Assembly: GCA_009760855.2 (NCBI GenBank)
Contig: WPIO01000222.1
Span: 123,501-187,500, forward strand
Source of the DNA: Cristatella mucedo
Lineage: Eukaryota; Bryozoa; Phylactolaemata; Cristatellidae
Direction: 5' to 3'
Length of the DNA: 64,000 bases
The position numbers and the translations under genes are program-made. Below are positions 11,024-21,742 of the stretch, piece by piece (the stretch's first letter is position 1; each line of letters starts with the position of its first letter). The notes below the pieces were generated by a model. It made no database searches, was not told the DNA's origin, and saw nothing but the letters and a program-made list of their open reading frames with translations.

Positions 11024-14000
11024 CGCTTGTTATTTCGCCTATTTTAGCGTTAGAAAGTGATGCATTTAATTGTCGGCCATTAGCACGAGTAATTAATTCG
11101 AAAATAAATAGTCAGATATTGATAGAATAATTAGAAGTCAATGTGCAGCTTTCAAAAAGAGAGTAGAGGAATGGTTAGAAAAATGATCTTATTGGACTAT
11201 TATTGGTATTAATGCTGTTTATGAAAGTTTTCTTATTTTAGACATAAATTTGGTGGTAGTTACTTACCAATACCAGAAGGATTCGAAAAGAACAAATCAA
11301 CAAATAATATTAGGAATCAAACAGATAATCTTTGTGCTTTATGGTATGTATTGAGATTTATTCATTGGAGATAGAATCATCCAGAATCTACTGGTGATTT
11401 AAGAGAAGTATTACATGAAAAGCACTCACATCTGAAGATAATTGAAGAATTGTGTAACCTCAAGGAAAATTACCCTTTAAATGTATTAAACGTTGTTGAC
11501 ATTCCACATTGAGAAGAATAGTTTAATGTTAGGATTAATTTTTAAGAATTTGATGACAAATGTTAGCTCCACTTACAGTAGTTGTTGAAGAAGAACAGAA
11601 ACACTTGAATTTTCTATTATATATATTGCTCCAACTAAAAGTAACTTTCGTTATGTAATTGTTAAAAACGTTAATGGTTTATGTAGACGTAGCAAAGATT
11701 ATGGAACACAACTTACTTGTAGATTTTATTCTAAAGATAACTTGGAATCTTATATTGAAGCTTGGAAAAGTGGAAATCTAGAGTAACAATGCCAAGCTCT
11801 GATACTAAAAAGGAGATACATGCTTTTTAGAAGTTTTTCAAAAAAAACTATGGTGTACTTATGCTGCATATGCTGACTGTGAATGTTTACTTGCAAGCGG
11901 TAGAAAAACTTGTAAGGAAGACCCTGACACACAACAAGGTACTCAATAAAAGTATATTCCTTATTCATCTGCTTAGACTATTATAGATTATGAAGGTGAC
12001 AAAGAACATTTAAATTATTCAATAGTCCTAATAATGTAAGATCACTATTAAAAAGTGTATTAGAAGAAGTTAAAAAAATAAAACAGGAAACGAAACCTAT
12101 TCTTGATAAAAAAAAAAAATTTGATTTTAGAAAAGAAGATAAAGAAGATTTTGATTCTGAAACTGTTTTTTTATATTAGTGGTTTAGATTTAAATGATGA
12201 TATAGTTTCAGATCGTTGTCATCTAACAGGTAATTATAAAGGAGCTGCTCATAATCTTTGTAATTTAAATGTTAGTATTATTCCTAAGAATTTTAAACTT
12301 CCAATACTTACTTGCAATTTAAAAGGTTAGTATGCACATATACTATTAGAAGAGTTTCAAGATTTAAAACTAAACATAAAAGTTATTGCCAATAACATGG
12401 AGAATTATAAAAATATCAAAAATGGTTTAGTTAGTTTTAAAGACTCTTTACATATGTTGCTAAGGTTTAGCAGATCTGGTCAATAATGTTGTTAAATCAT
12501 GAAAACCACTAGAACAAACAGGAAAATACTTCTCTATATTCAATGATAAAGAATTTGATATATTAAAAGAAAAAGGTATATTACCGTATGAACACATAGA
12601 TTCACTTTCAAGGCTAGATGAAAGAGTACTATCTCCAATTAAAAGTTTTTATAATACATTTAATTATACAAACTTTGAAATAAAAGTATGATCGTGCTAA
12701 AAAAAGTTTGGGCATTAATGAAAAAATAGATCTTGATATAGAAGATACATTGAAAAAGGATAATGATATGTATCTAACTTTGGAGGTTCTTTTATTAGCT
12801 GGTGTATTTAAACATTTAGACATTTATGTAAGAAAATAGATTGTTTAGATCCAGCTAATTTTCTTAAAGCTCCAGGTTTAGGTTGGTCAGCAGGTTTGAG
12901 ATTTTCAAAGGTTGAACTATATTTAATATTAAGCTTTGAACGTTTTGATTTCTTTGAGAGTGCTATAAGAGGAGTAATAACACAAGCATCATGTAGACAT
13001 GTTAAAGCAAGCAATGATGTTGCTTCTAGTTATGATAGTACACAAGAAAAGAGTTGGTTAATTTATCTAATTTAAAGTTTTTAAATAATAAAGAATACAA
13101 ATAAGAAGATATTCGCATTAAAAATAGCTGCTAAAACCGGTTGTGCTTTTGAAGTAGATATGCACTGTCCTGATGAAATACACGATATTTATTCTGATTA
13201 TCCTATTTTACTAATTTGGAGAAAAGCTTATGTTGAAGAATATTCTGAATACTAACAGAAATCATTGCTTAAAGACGATGCGAAAAAATAAGATGATTGT
13301 GAAAATAAAGTGGAAAAACTTATCGCTGACCTAAAACCAAAGTTAAATATGTTATTCATTATAGAAATCTGCAACTTGCAATTAAAAGGGGATATGTTTT
13401 TACAAAGATACATAGAGTAATGAGTTCTACACAAAGTAACTGGTTTAGTGGATATATACTGAATAACATTGCTTGCAGGAAACCAGCAAAAGATGAGTTT
13501 GATAAAAGATATTAAAAGCTTAAAAACAATTGATTCCTTAGCAAAACAATGGATAATGCTGTAAAATGGGTAAACATTGAACTGTTTGATCTAAAATATG
13601 ATACGGATGTTGCAGTTTCTGATAAAAGAGTAATGAGTGCAAGATTTAAAGATAAAAAATTATTTAATCAAAATTCAGTGGGCATCGAAACAAAAAAGCA
13701 GAGATCTGTCTTGATAAACGTTTTTATTTAGGTTTTACAATTCCAGATATTTCAAAACTAATAATGCGATATTTCTCTTACAATACAGTAAACGTTTATC
13801 ATAAGGATAAATTAACACTCGTATATACTGATACTGATTCTCTAGTAATGGAAATAGATACCGATAAATTATATCAAGATAATTATTTAGATTATCTAGA
13901 TTTATCTGGTTATCTAAAGAATCAAGATATATTGAAATTAGAAGGAGCCGAAAAGATTATTGCTTCTAATAAGGGAAGTCTAGGTAAGTTCAAAGATACA

Positions 14001-14517
14001 ATATTTAAAAAATACTCAATAGATTCAAAAACAAAAGATTTTAATTACAAGATGAGAGAGGCGTTATAATTTAAAAATCAATTTTACTTGATAAGGGTGT
14101 TTTCTTAAGACCAAAAGTTAATTCAACGCATAGCTATTAGGAAAGATAAAGGAATATAAGTTAAATCTGCAGGTAAAAAAGAAAAAGGAGCAAAGAAAAA
14201 TGAAATAAAAAAATGCTTGACAGATTCTGATTATGTTGGTCGTCTTAAAACAGGATACGATGTTTAATGCAAGCAGTCAAGATTTTAATTAAAAAAAACA
14301 TCAAATGTATACTTTAACACAGTATAAGAAAGCGCTGTCAGCATTTCATTCAAAAAGATACTGCTTGGATTGTGGAATTCATAGCTATGCCTACGGTCAC
14401 TATAAAATAAAAGAGACTAGTGGAAAATGTTTTGAATGTTGATATAGATGCCAAAAAAAACGAAAACACAAAACAAGTACCTATAAGAAAGTGAGATTTG
14501 CTAATAAAGAGAAATAA
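11020..14517 (+). pseudogene. polB: Protein-primed family-B DNA polymerase (pPolB), degraded
   Basis: This is the replicative polymerase of Polintons, which copies the element from a protein primer at the TIRs. In order: a YADCECLL exonuclease-I-type motif (xDxE) near 11870; the family signature DRCHLTGNYKGAAHNLCNLN at 12210-12270; the exonuclease-II region (NLKG, then a stop where GYDAH is expected) near 12320; KGILPYEHIDSLSRLDE and NDMYLTLEVLLLAGVF around 12570-12810; FEVDMHCPDEIHDIYSDYP near 13150; the YTDTDSL palm motif C at 13823-13843; and the C-terminal YAYGHYKI block near 14390, followed by a basic tail. More than ten stops and several frameshifts break it. Length and motif order fit a full ancestral gene. 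The ATG at 11020 is chosen because it overlaps the upstream stop. Confidence 0.93.
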
Positions 14518-14619
14518 AAACAGATTACAAATATGTTAATATCCTAGATGAAACAGATCTGTGTAAATCAATTGAGAAATGAAATATAAATTATTAAAAA
14601 TATGTCCACTATTATAGGA

Positions 14620-14922
14620 AGGATCAAGAAAACAAGTAGTTTTTCAATTATCAGAGGAAGAAGAAGATTCAATTGATATTACTCTTTCAGACACTGAATC
14701 AGTATCTGCTATACTTTCTGAAGATCCTGACTACATTCCTGAATCAGAATCAGAAACAGACTCTTTTATTGCAGTGTTAGTGAAGAAGAGGGTTATGTTG
14801 ATGACGAGGGTGATATGAGTCTTGAAGAACTTCTATTTAGAAACAAGATGAAGGACATTAACTTTAAATTAAACAAAATTTATTTTACTTACATAGAAAA
14901 TGGGTGTTTCAAGAGTTCTTAG
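14620..14922 (+). pseudogene. P1 acidic protein ORF, frameshifted
   Basis: A strongly acidic frame (LSEEEEDSIDITLSDTESV, then EDPDYIPESESETDSF) continues after a frameshift near 14770 as EEEGYVDDEGDMSLEELL and ends at 14920-14922. It overlaps the next ATG (14900) by about 20 bases. No fold is recognised. A disordered acidic protein next to the polymerase could bind basic partners, but that is speculation. Confidence 0.5.
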
Positions 14923-15449
14923 TTGTGAACAGTCTAGAGAAATGGAAATAATAATCTGTTTGCGAAAACTTGAAGGTGAAGATCAACGGATAGTTCAACA
15001 TTAACTTGATAAACTTCTTCCGGATTTAGATAGATAATTTAGTAATGTTCTTGTAGGGATTTGTGATACATAAGATAAACAATTAAAATGTCGTAGCAAG
15101 ATAAATGAAATGCTAGAAGCAAATAAAAAATCTCAAACACCAAAAACAAAACCTAGTGTACAAACTTATTAATAATATAAAATAAACTTGTTTACCAAAA
15201 AATATTGAAGACAAAAAAGTTGTAAGGATTATTTTTTGTAAGGAATCTAAAGATGTTGCAGAACAAATTATGAAACTAAAATTCAAAACTTTTGATAATT
15301 AATGTATTACAAATAGACTTTATAGGTTGATTCCAGGTTTTAATGATTCCACTATTCCTGCTATTTTAAATGTGACAGAATTATATTATAGAATTAATGA
15401 GTATGAAATTGGTATAAGAGAAGTTGAGTTTTTATACAAAAGTAAATAA
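14900..15449 (+). pseudogene. P1 unidentified ORF(s) after the acidic gene
   Basis: The frame from ATG 14900 (MGVSRVLSCEQSREMEIIIC) is charged and interrupted by three stops, ending near 15170. A second coding-like stretch, 15190-15449 (LPKNIEDKKVVRIIFCKESK and later LYRLIPGFNDSTIPAILNV), has one stop. They may be two small genes or one gene of about 180 codons with a frameshift. No family is recognised. The following 200 bases are very AT-rich with repeated TAATAATAGATATAA tracts. Confidence 0.45.
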
Positions 15450-15668
15450 TTAATTGATTATAATAATAGATATAATATATCATGTAATATAAATAAAATA
15501 ATATAATAATAGATATAACATAATAATATACAGTAAAATGGACATTCTTATAAATTCTCTTTATAGGATTATTTGAGAAGTAGATGATTTAAATATTACT
15601 TATTCTTTTAGATATTTGTGATCTATTTGATAAGGTAATTAGCTATTTTTTTAAATTATATAGAAAAA

Positions 15669-15881
15669 ATGGGTGCAACTTTCGATGTTACTGATCTAAA
15701 TCAAGCAACTACTGTTGCAGGACTAAAAGCTTACCCAGATTATCTTTTTAAATCAAGAATAACTTCATATGATGAACAAACACTTGATTCAGATTTTTCA
15801 GTTACGACTGATACATTTACTTTTCTATTTAATCAAAATCCAAAGTTCTATTCACTTCTAAATTACATGTACTTAACATAA
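15669..15881 (+). CDS. P1 70-aa ORF, unidentified
   Basis: One of the few P1 frames with no stop from ATG (MGATFDVTDLNQATTVAG) to TAA. It has no transmembrane segment, and its mixed polar sequence resembles a small structural protein. It converges on the minus-strand fibre gene, with 15 bp between the two stops. No homologue is recognised. It may be an intact small gene or the remainder of a longer one. Confidence 0.45.
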   Translation: MGATFDVTDLNQATTVAGLKAYPDYLFKSRITSYDEQTLDSDFSVTTDTFTFLFNQNPKFYSLLNYMYLT

Positions 15882-15896
15882 TTTTTTATTGCTAAA

Positions 15897-17610
15897 TTAA
15901 CAGGAATAGTTATTGTTTTTATTTAATAATTGACTATGTAATGAATATTTAATTGGTAAATCTAGTACTAGTTTATTATTAGTATCAAGAATATAACTTC
16001 CATATAAAAAGTTATCGGAAATAGTTGGCAAATAAGGAGCAAGTATTTTAGTTATATTATCACACGTATCAGTTGTTGTTATTCTAAATAATCCTGTATT
16101 TGAAATATAATCTCCAAGACTAGAACTAGATGTATAATTTTTGTATACGTCTGATCTCATAATACCATGAAAACTTACAACTTGTACATTTCCATCAAAT
16201 CATTTATTTAGATAAGCACGATTAACACCATCGTTAGGATGAACAGGATAATTTATAATCTTAATGAAATTGTTTCGCATATCCAAGTTTCTATAACCAA
16301 TTCCACCATGTATATTAAGAAAGTTTGCACCCATATCAGCTTTATTTGGAACATCAGTACTATCAGCAGGCATAGTATTTACACTAATGCCTCCAATTAC
16401 AGTTAAATTTCCATTTATTGTTCTACCAGCAATCGGTAGTTTCGTACCTGCATAATCTTTAGTTGCAGCATCACTAGGATTTATAGGATTAGCAAGATAT
16501 ATTAATCTATGATTGTTCATGGCAATATCTCCGTCAGAAGTAGTTTATCTAGGAAATCTTTGTAACACAATTCGTATCTATATACTTTCTGTTTACAGCA
16601 TGGCCAGCATCAACAGGATCACCTAAATTCCTAATCAAGTTACCATTCAAGTTTAGATCACCAGTAAGTATCACCAGTCTTTCTATTATATTTCTTTGCA
16701 GTGCTTCCTTTTTTCTATAGCCTAAAATTTCTATACAATACTAACAAGAAGATCTATATAATTAATACCTATAGCAAAAGTAAACTTACAACAGCATAAG
16801 TAAAGTTCCATCAATGATAATTATTAAAACTATGTGCCACTAGCAGCATAAATACTACCACTAGTCAAATCTAAATAAGCATTTGTTTTATCAATGGCAT
16901 GCACAATACCAGATATCATTCCAAAGTTAGGTAATGTACCAGGAAAGAAGGTTGCAAGATTGGTTATAAATCTTAACTTTCAATTGGTCACAAATCTTAA
17001 CTTTCTTTCTGTTCCTTGTTCTATATTTGGCATATCAGCTGAGGTAATTTGTTGCAGTGCATATCTAAGTCCACTACTAGCATTAGCAGTAATATTAAGA
17101 CCTAACATATCAGGCTTGAATAAATTAGGATAGGAATTAGAGCACAGTCCTAATTATCTAAATCCTACTTGTTTAGTATTATCAACGTATTGCTTTGTTA
17201 CTACATCAGAATCTTTTTAATTTATAATATTCTTATTTCCCATATTCATACTTGCTGTTGCATTACTTGGAAACTCTCGTGTCATACTTTTTAATAATCC
17301 ATAACTTATTACTGTATAAGGTCTTAAATCTGAGTATACAGTACCATCAGCTGAATTACCTGATATACCAAAAACATTCTCACAATTCAATGGTGAAATT
17401 GCTTTTGTACACTCTTTGGAAGTAAATTAGATCAACTTGATACAGTTGCTAATTCACCAGTAGCATTAAAAACAACACTGCTACCAAAATTTGAATTAAG
17501 AGTATAATCCAATCTTATTGCACACCATTATTAACAGGAAAACCCAAGTTACTTACTTTATTATTATTTGCATTAAGATCAGTATAAAAAATTCCTTTAA
17601 TCTTAGTTAT
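15897..17610 (-). pseudogene. Tail-fibre-like protein 1, degraded
   Basis: Read from about 17610 down to the stop at 15897, this gene contains at least five copies of a motif typical of bacteriophage tail fibres: a short LN(M)xxNKI-type strand, then a [DN]PxxxxDAxxKxY turn. Visible copies are LNANNNKVSNLGFPVNNGV (about 17555), MNMGNKNIIN with DSDVVTKQYVDNT (about 17230-17170), LNLNGNLIRNLGDPVDAGHA (about 16630), LANPINPSDAATKDYAG (about 16490) and IINYPVHPNDGVNRAYL (about 16235). A C-terminal domain of about 85 aa (16160-15897) lacks the repeat and may be the receptor-binding tip, by analogy with phage fibres. Several stops and frameshifts break it. A homologous gene lies in P2. Fibre function is inferred. 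Confidence 0.75.
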
Positions 17611-17640
17611 TTTTTCAATTACCTATATATATATAACGAA

Positions 17641-18731
17641 TAAAAAGATTCAGGAGTTTCTGAAGATATACAAAAAGGTGTTAGTACAACCAAAGAAGGT
17701 GCATCAGATGTTACAACTGCTGCTGAGGTAGCATCAAAAGCAATTATAAAAGTAGCACCTAAAATTGCTATGAAACAATATTTACAAGCTTAAAAAATAT
17801 AGAAATATAGTTCCAAAAATATTACAATCAATTATATAAAGTTATTGGAGCTGTTACAAAAGCTCTTGGTGGTTTTCTATCAGGAGTTACAGGAATAGTA
17901 GATTTAGGACTATTTGTAAAAGAGTTTGTTGACGATATTGCTTCAGGTAAACACGGTCGAGTTTCTGGAAACAAATATCAGATAAAAAAGAAGGATCACC
18001 GGAAATGTTTGCATCACTTGAGGTGGGCCATTATATAATTGAAATATCACTTGAAGCAGAGAAATCAAACAGTAACTGGTATCAAAACCCTGGTAACTTT
18101 TTGTCAGATATGTTTGGTGAGGAGATTAATTGGGATGCAACAAATTTAGATCCTATAGCATGGAAAAAGAGGTTTCTTGAGGTTAGATCTGGTGGAATAT
18201 TACCAGCGATTCCTGCAATTATTGCAACCATAGCTAGTGTAATTGGTACAGTAGGTTTAGCTGTTTCAATAACAGTAGCTGTAGCAACTTAAGTTAAGAA
18301 AATAGTAGATACAACGATGTATACTTCTAGAGCTCCGCCTATGAGAAAGCATGAAGAAAGAATGAGTGTTTTAAGTCTGCCGAGTGAAAGATTAATAAAT
18401 GTTATTACGGATATTAGAAATGCGATTGAACTGCTAGAGAAAGGAGTTGAGATGGATCTAAGTGATAAGGTTCAGAATTCATAAGAAAAAATCAGATTTG
18501 AAAACTTGAATAAAGATAAGAAATTAGCAGATAACTGTGGAGTTAGCTATAGTGAAGATTTAAAACGAGATATGAAAAAGAAGAACAATCGGCGGAAAGT
18601 AAACGTGGAATTATAAAGCAGAAAGTGCCACCTTTCTAGGCAATCTTTTTGCTAGAGGAGCAACACTAGAACAGATATATAATGAAACACTGAAATTACG
18701 TGGTGAGCTCAAAAAGAGATGTAATAACTAA
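17641..18731 (+). pseudogene. Hydrophobic virion-type protein of P1, degraded
   Basis: Coding-like frames begin DSGVSEDIQKGVSTTKEGAS near 17650. They pass through a glycine- and valine-rich hydrophobic stretch (VTKALGGFLSGVTGIVDLGL near 17850-17915) and reach an intact 95-aa frame at 18005-18292. That frame has the block SLEAEKSNSNWYQNPGNF, then an alanine/isoleucine-rich membrane-like segment (ILPAIPAIIATIASVIGTVG). A charged C-terminal region follows to the stop at 18729-18731. The same protein, similarly decayed, is found in P2 at 54.67-55.44 kb, which confirms it as a conserved gene of this element type. A membrane-active or minor capsid role next to the PLA2-like gene is plausible but unproven. 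Confidence 0.65.
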
Positions 18732-18827
18732 TAACAAAGACATTTTTAACTCTTGTGAATAATCAATCAGCAATTGCATCAAATACTTTTCACCTAATTA
18801 TTAATTCATTTTTAAATTTTAAATCCT

Positions 18828-19043
18828 TTATTCATTTATTATCTCTTTTAATTTATTTGCTTGAGTAATTAGTGAAGCTAACGTTTCGTTACACTCAATA
18901 ATTAATTTAATAATTCTTTCAGTTTCCACTATATAAAATGCTTTTTTATTATTTAATATGGAGAATGAGTTATCATGAAGCAAAACTAACTCTGTCAGAA
19001 CATTAAGTAAAACAAACACGTAACTCAAAAGAACCAATTTCAA
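18828..19043 (-). CDS. P1 71-aa ORF with N-terminal hydrophobic segment
   Basis: The frame is open without stops. Its N-terminus (LVLLSYVFVLLNVLTELVLL) resembles a signal anchor, followed by a lysine/glutamate-rich, possibly coiled C-terminal half (ERIIKLIIECNETLASLITQ). A similar ORF is not seen at the corresponding place in P2. It might be a small membrane protein or a chance frame. Confidence 0.35.
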   Translation of the reverse strand: MKLVLLSYVFVLLNVLTELVLLHDNSFSILNNKKAFYIVETERIIKLIIECNETLASLITQANKLKEIINE

Positions 19044-19154
19044 TCAGATTAAAAAATAGTGATTTGTCTGGAACTGTTCCTTGTTACAAAGACTCAACAT
19101 GCAAGCATTGAAAAATGTAAAAGTAAAGGAATATGATTACAACTGAATTTATCT

Positions 19155-19727
19155 CTTAAATAACTGAAAGCGCATAGAAAAGTAGCTTCAGGACTCGTAG
19201 AATTTATCAAAAAACTTACTGGTAATCGTGAAATGCATATGAAATTACCGTCAGGAGTGAAATCTGAAGAAGTACTTGGTGGAAGTTTTAATAATACTGG
19301 TAAATACTCTTATGTGGGCCCTGGAAGTAAGTCTACTCAAAGAATGAATAAGGGATACACCTGAGCTATAGATTTAGACAGATGTGCACTTATTCATGAC
19401 TATGACTATACTGACACAAGTTCAATGCCTGAACCTAAATGAACAGAAATAAGAAATTTATCAAACTTAGTTATTGCAGAGTCTGCTGCTCGTATTGCTC
19501 TTGATCCTAGACAACCATCATATGTTCGTGAAGATGCTAAAACTGTTGTAGCTGTAATAATGGCACAAGCCAAATTTGGTTTAGGTGTTTGCGGCATGTT
19601 AAATTATTCATTTGCAACTGATTTTCTAAAAGATAAAGTATCAAATCCAGCAAGCTTAAACAAGTTAAAAAACTATGCTAGAGGAATCGTTGATTGAATT
19701 TTAGATATCGCTAGAAAAAAGATATAA
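19155..19727 (+). pseudogene. Phospholipase A2-like protein of P1 (two in-frame stops in the shown part)
   Basis: The frame contains a YVGPG calcium-loop-type motif followed about 25 residues later by HDYDY, matching the HDxxY catalytic motif of parvovirus-type viral PLA2 domains. The motifs lie around 19312 and 19397. The downstream part (RNLSNLVIAESAARIAL and RQPSYVREDAKTVVAVIMAQ) aligns with P2 55.99-56.26 kb. In-frame stops interrupt it after NKGYT, after PEPK and near the end. In parvoviruses this activity breaches endosomal membranes during entry; a comparable role here is inference. The start codon is uncertain. Confidence 0.72.
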
Positions 19728-19796
19728 AATGTAACTAACCTAATTTGTGTTTTGTTCATTGTTTAATCTGTTTTCGCTTTATTTTATCTTGTATAT

Positions 19797-20270
19797 CTAA
19801 AAATCAGCAGGATTGAATTCACTTCGTTTAAAAACACTATAAGCTTTAACTTGATCTAGTTTCAATCTAATATTAAGTCTATCTTTAGAATTATAAGTAT
19901 CTTCGGTTACATAACTTCCATCAAGAATACCTGTAATAGCAAAGTTAGTTCCAAATTATTGAATTACATCAGAAATACTATTGAATTTGAGTTGTTTCTT
20001 CTTTTGATCAAAGAATATACTTGGTTTGCTACCAAAATCAAATCTTACTCCAATAGTTGATCGTTGAGATACATCGTAACCACCGTATTCAAGCTTCATA
20101 ATTGCTCTTGCTGCAATATCTTGAAGTGCTGGTTTCATATCTTCAGTGATATATATCCATGCGAATCTTTACTAGTTTTTTTCTTCAATAATAACACGAG
20201 CTGGTCTTCCTTTTGGGATGACAACTAAAAGATTTTTAAGCACAACAAATCTTTGATTATCAATTTCCAT
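19797..20270 (-). pseudogene. P1 157-codon ORF, unidentified, three internal stops
   Basis: From ATG at 20268-20270 (MEIDNQRFVVLKNLLVVIPK) the frame reaches a stop at 19797, with two adjacent stops near codon 33 and another in the middle. The rest is coherent: DIAARAIMKLEYGGYDVSQR, then DRLNIRLKLDQVKAYSVFKR. It sits just after the protease on the same strand, so the two were probably co-expressed. No family is recognised. It is too short for a double-jelly-roll major capsid protein, but a minor capsid or DNA-binding role cannot be excluded. Confidence 0.55.
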
Positions 20271-20293
20271 ATATGGAAAAGAAAATGTTTAAA

Positions 20294-20700
20294 TTATAAT
20301 AATAGTAATTGCCTTGTCGTTCTAAAACCTGTTTCTTGCATTAGTTTTAGAAAGATTAAGCATGTTCCACAATTTGTCTGATCGTCTTCTTGCAGTTTAA
20401 AAGTCTGAAAGCTTGGTGTAACACCAAAATAATTTATAACTTCTGGCATTGATGGAGCCCCAAACAGATCAAAGTAAAGACTTTTGTTCACCCTGATTTT
20501 CAAGTGCTACCAATCATAGATTGCAAGAACTGACTCTCCTGTATTCCAAATAAGACATCAATTTTTCAGCGGTTTTGTTAGTTAATCTCTTGCAGAGTTG
20601 CCTCTAAAGTTTTTATATCTAATTTTTTTTACATAACTATTCATGTCTAGATCTGTTAGTGGTGTTGATTTTACAATTTTTTTTAGTTGGTCGGTAGTCG
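20294..20700 (-). pseudogene. Adenain-like cysteine protease (Polinton PRO), degraded
   Basis: The order of blocks fits the virion-maturation protease of Polintons and adenoviruses: LTDLDMNSYVKKIRYKNFRG near 20620-20670, a damaged region where GxHWV is expected (only a DW followed by a stop remains near 20505), YFDLFGAPSMPEVINYFGV (20430-20490), then DDQTNCGTCLIFLKL with the catalytic-type Cys near 20350. The N-terminal part has two stops. The C-terminal 69 codons (20294-20503) are open. In relatives this enzyme cleaves capsid precursors in the particle. The loss of the His-Trp motif and the stops indicate a dead gene. Confidence 0.8.
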
Positions 20701-20739
20701 TTTTTTTCAGCAAGTATTTGTTGCTTATCTTCTACACAT

Positions 20740-20994
20740 GCTCCTTTCTATCCCTGTGACAAAACACCTGTACCAAGTCTCGTATCATGTGCTAAAAAAA
20801 AATCCCGGTCTTTTTTTGCCACGTGTTAAACACATTCACAAATGGTAACTGGTGTACTTCTTAGTTTAACCAACTTTGACTTTTTCACTTCCAAAAACCC
20901 CCTTTTTCATTCCTCTTAATCCTATAGTACTACCTACTTTAACATATTCTTAATGAATTGTATCGGTTGGTTTTTTACACTTAACATAATACAT
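20740..20994 (-). pseudogene. P1 small basic ORF beginning with a Cys-containing motif, degraded
   Basis: From ATG 20992-20994 the frame begins MYYVKCKKPTDT. This is like the short basic proteins with a MYxxKC-K-T-DT start that commonly accompany Polinton capsid genes, some with zinc-ribbon cysteines. The rest is basic (GLRGMKKGVFGSEKVKV) with several stops. It lies directly upstream of the protease on the same strand. The family assignment is tentative. Confidence 0.45.
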
Positions 20995-21004
20995 TTCTAA
21001 ACCG

Positions 21005-21441
21005 CTTCTTTTCACGGTTTAGACTCTCCCTCTTGCTGATGTGATTGCCAAGCACAGGCTAGGGTTTCACTTCTGTGGTGATGACACTCAGTTGTACCTT
21101 TGCTTTGATCTCTTCCCGCCTTTGAGCACCTCAAATTCTCTCAACTTACTTGCTGCATGCATTGATGACATCCGCACATGGATTGCAGCAAATTTTCTAA
21201 AACTAAATGATGATAAAACTAACTTACTAGTTATGGGCTAACCCAGTGTGATTCACAAATTGAAAGGCTGACGGTCACAATTGGCTCTGCCAACATATCT
21301 CCTGTTGAATCAGCTTGAAATGTAGGTGTCATATTCCAAAGCGACCTCTCGTTACACGACCATTTCAGCTCCACAGTCAAATCTGCCTATTTTCAGCTTC
21401 ATAATATTGCTCAAATTCTGGCTTGTTACGATAAGGATACC
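21005..21441 (+). mobile_element. L2 family-1 LINE fragment inside P1, truncated at both ends
   Basis: This is closely similar to 40074-40505 of the 38.9-41.2 kb copy. It starts in the block after GIPQGS (CTCTCCCTCTTGCTGA) and covers a damaged YADD region (CGDDTQLYLCFD) and [16 protein letters not shown]. It stops at GATAAGGATACCA. It lacks both the 5' part and the 3' tail. It interrupts P1 between the minus-strand basic gene and the plus-strand ORF at 21442. Confidence 0.85.
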
Positions 21442-21742
21442 ATGTGCTGTGCTTTCTAAAGGATCTAAACAATATCCAGCTGTTGCAAGAAGTAGTGCAC
21501 CAAGACTTGGAAAATGTGCGCCAGATTGTATGGATTTCAAATCATCCAGAAAATAATATCTTGGTCTTAATGAGATTACTGAACCTGTTGGTGCTACTTA
21601 TCCTGAGTGGTCGTCTCTTTATCTCATTGATGTTATTGATCTGCAATATAATGATGAGCCTCTTAGAAATACTTCAAAATTGGTTGCAACTATTGAATTA
21701 TATTCTACTGTGCCTGATTTAACTAATATAACTCTCTTATGA
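21442..21742 (+). pseudogene. P1 ORF fragment, 5' end lost to the L2 fragment
   Basis: Directly after the L2 fragment comes a frame AVLSKGSKQYPAVARSSAP, a stop, and then NEITEPVGATYPEWSSLYLI and LVATIELYSTVPDLTNIT, ending at a stop overlapping the ATG of the next gene. No family is recognised. The second half looks like a compact globular domain. Confidence 0.45.

Noticed and set aside
13252-13434. Minus-strand ORFs within the polymerase region (also 12629-13014)
   Set aside because: The plus strand carries ordered polymerase motifs; these are antisense frames in AT-rich DNA.
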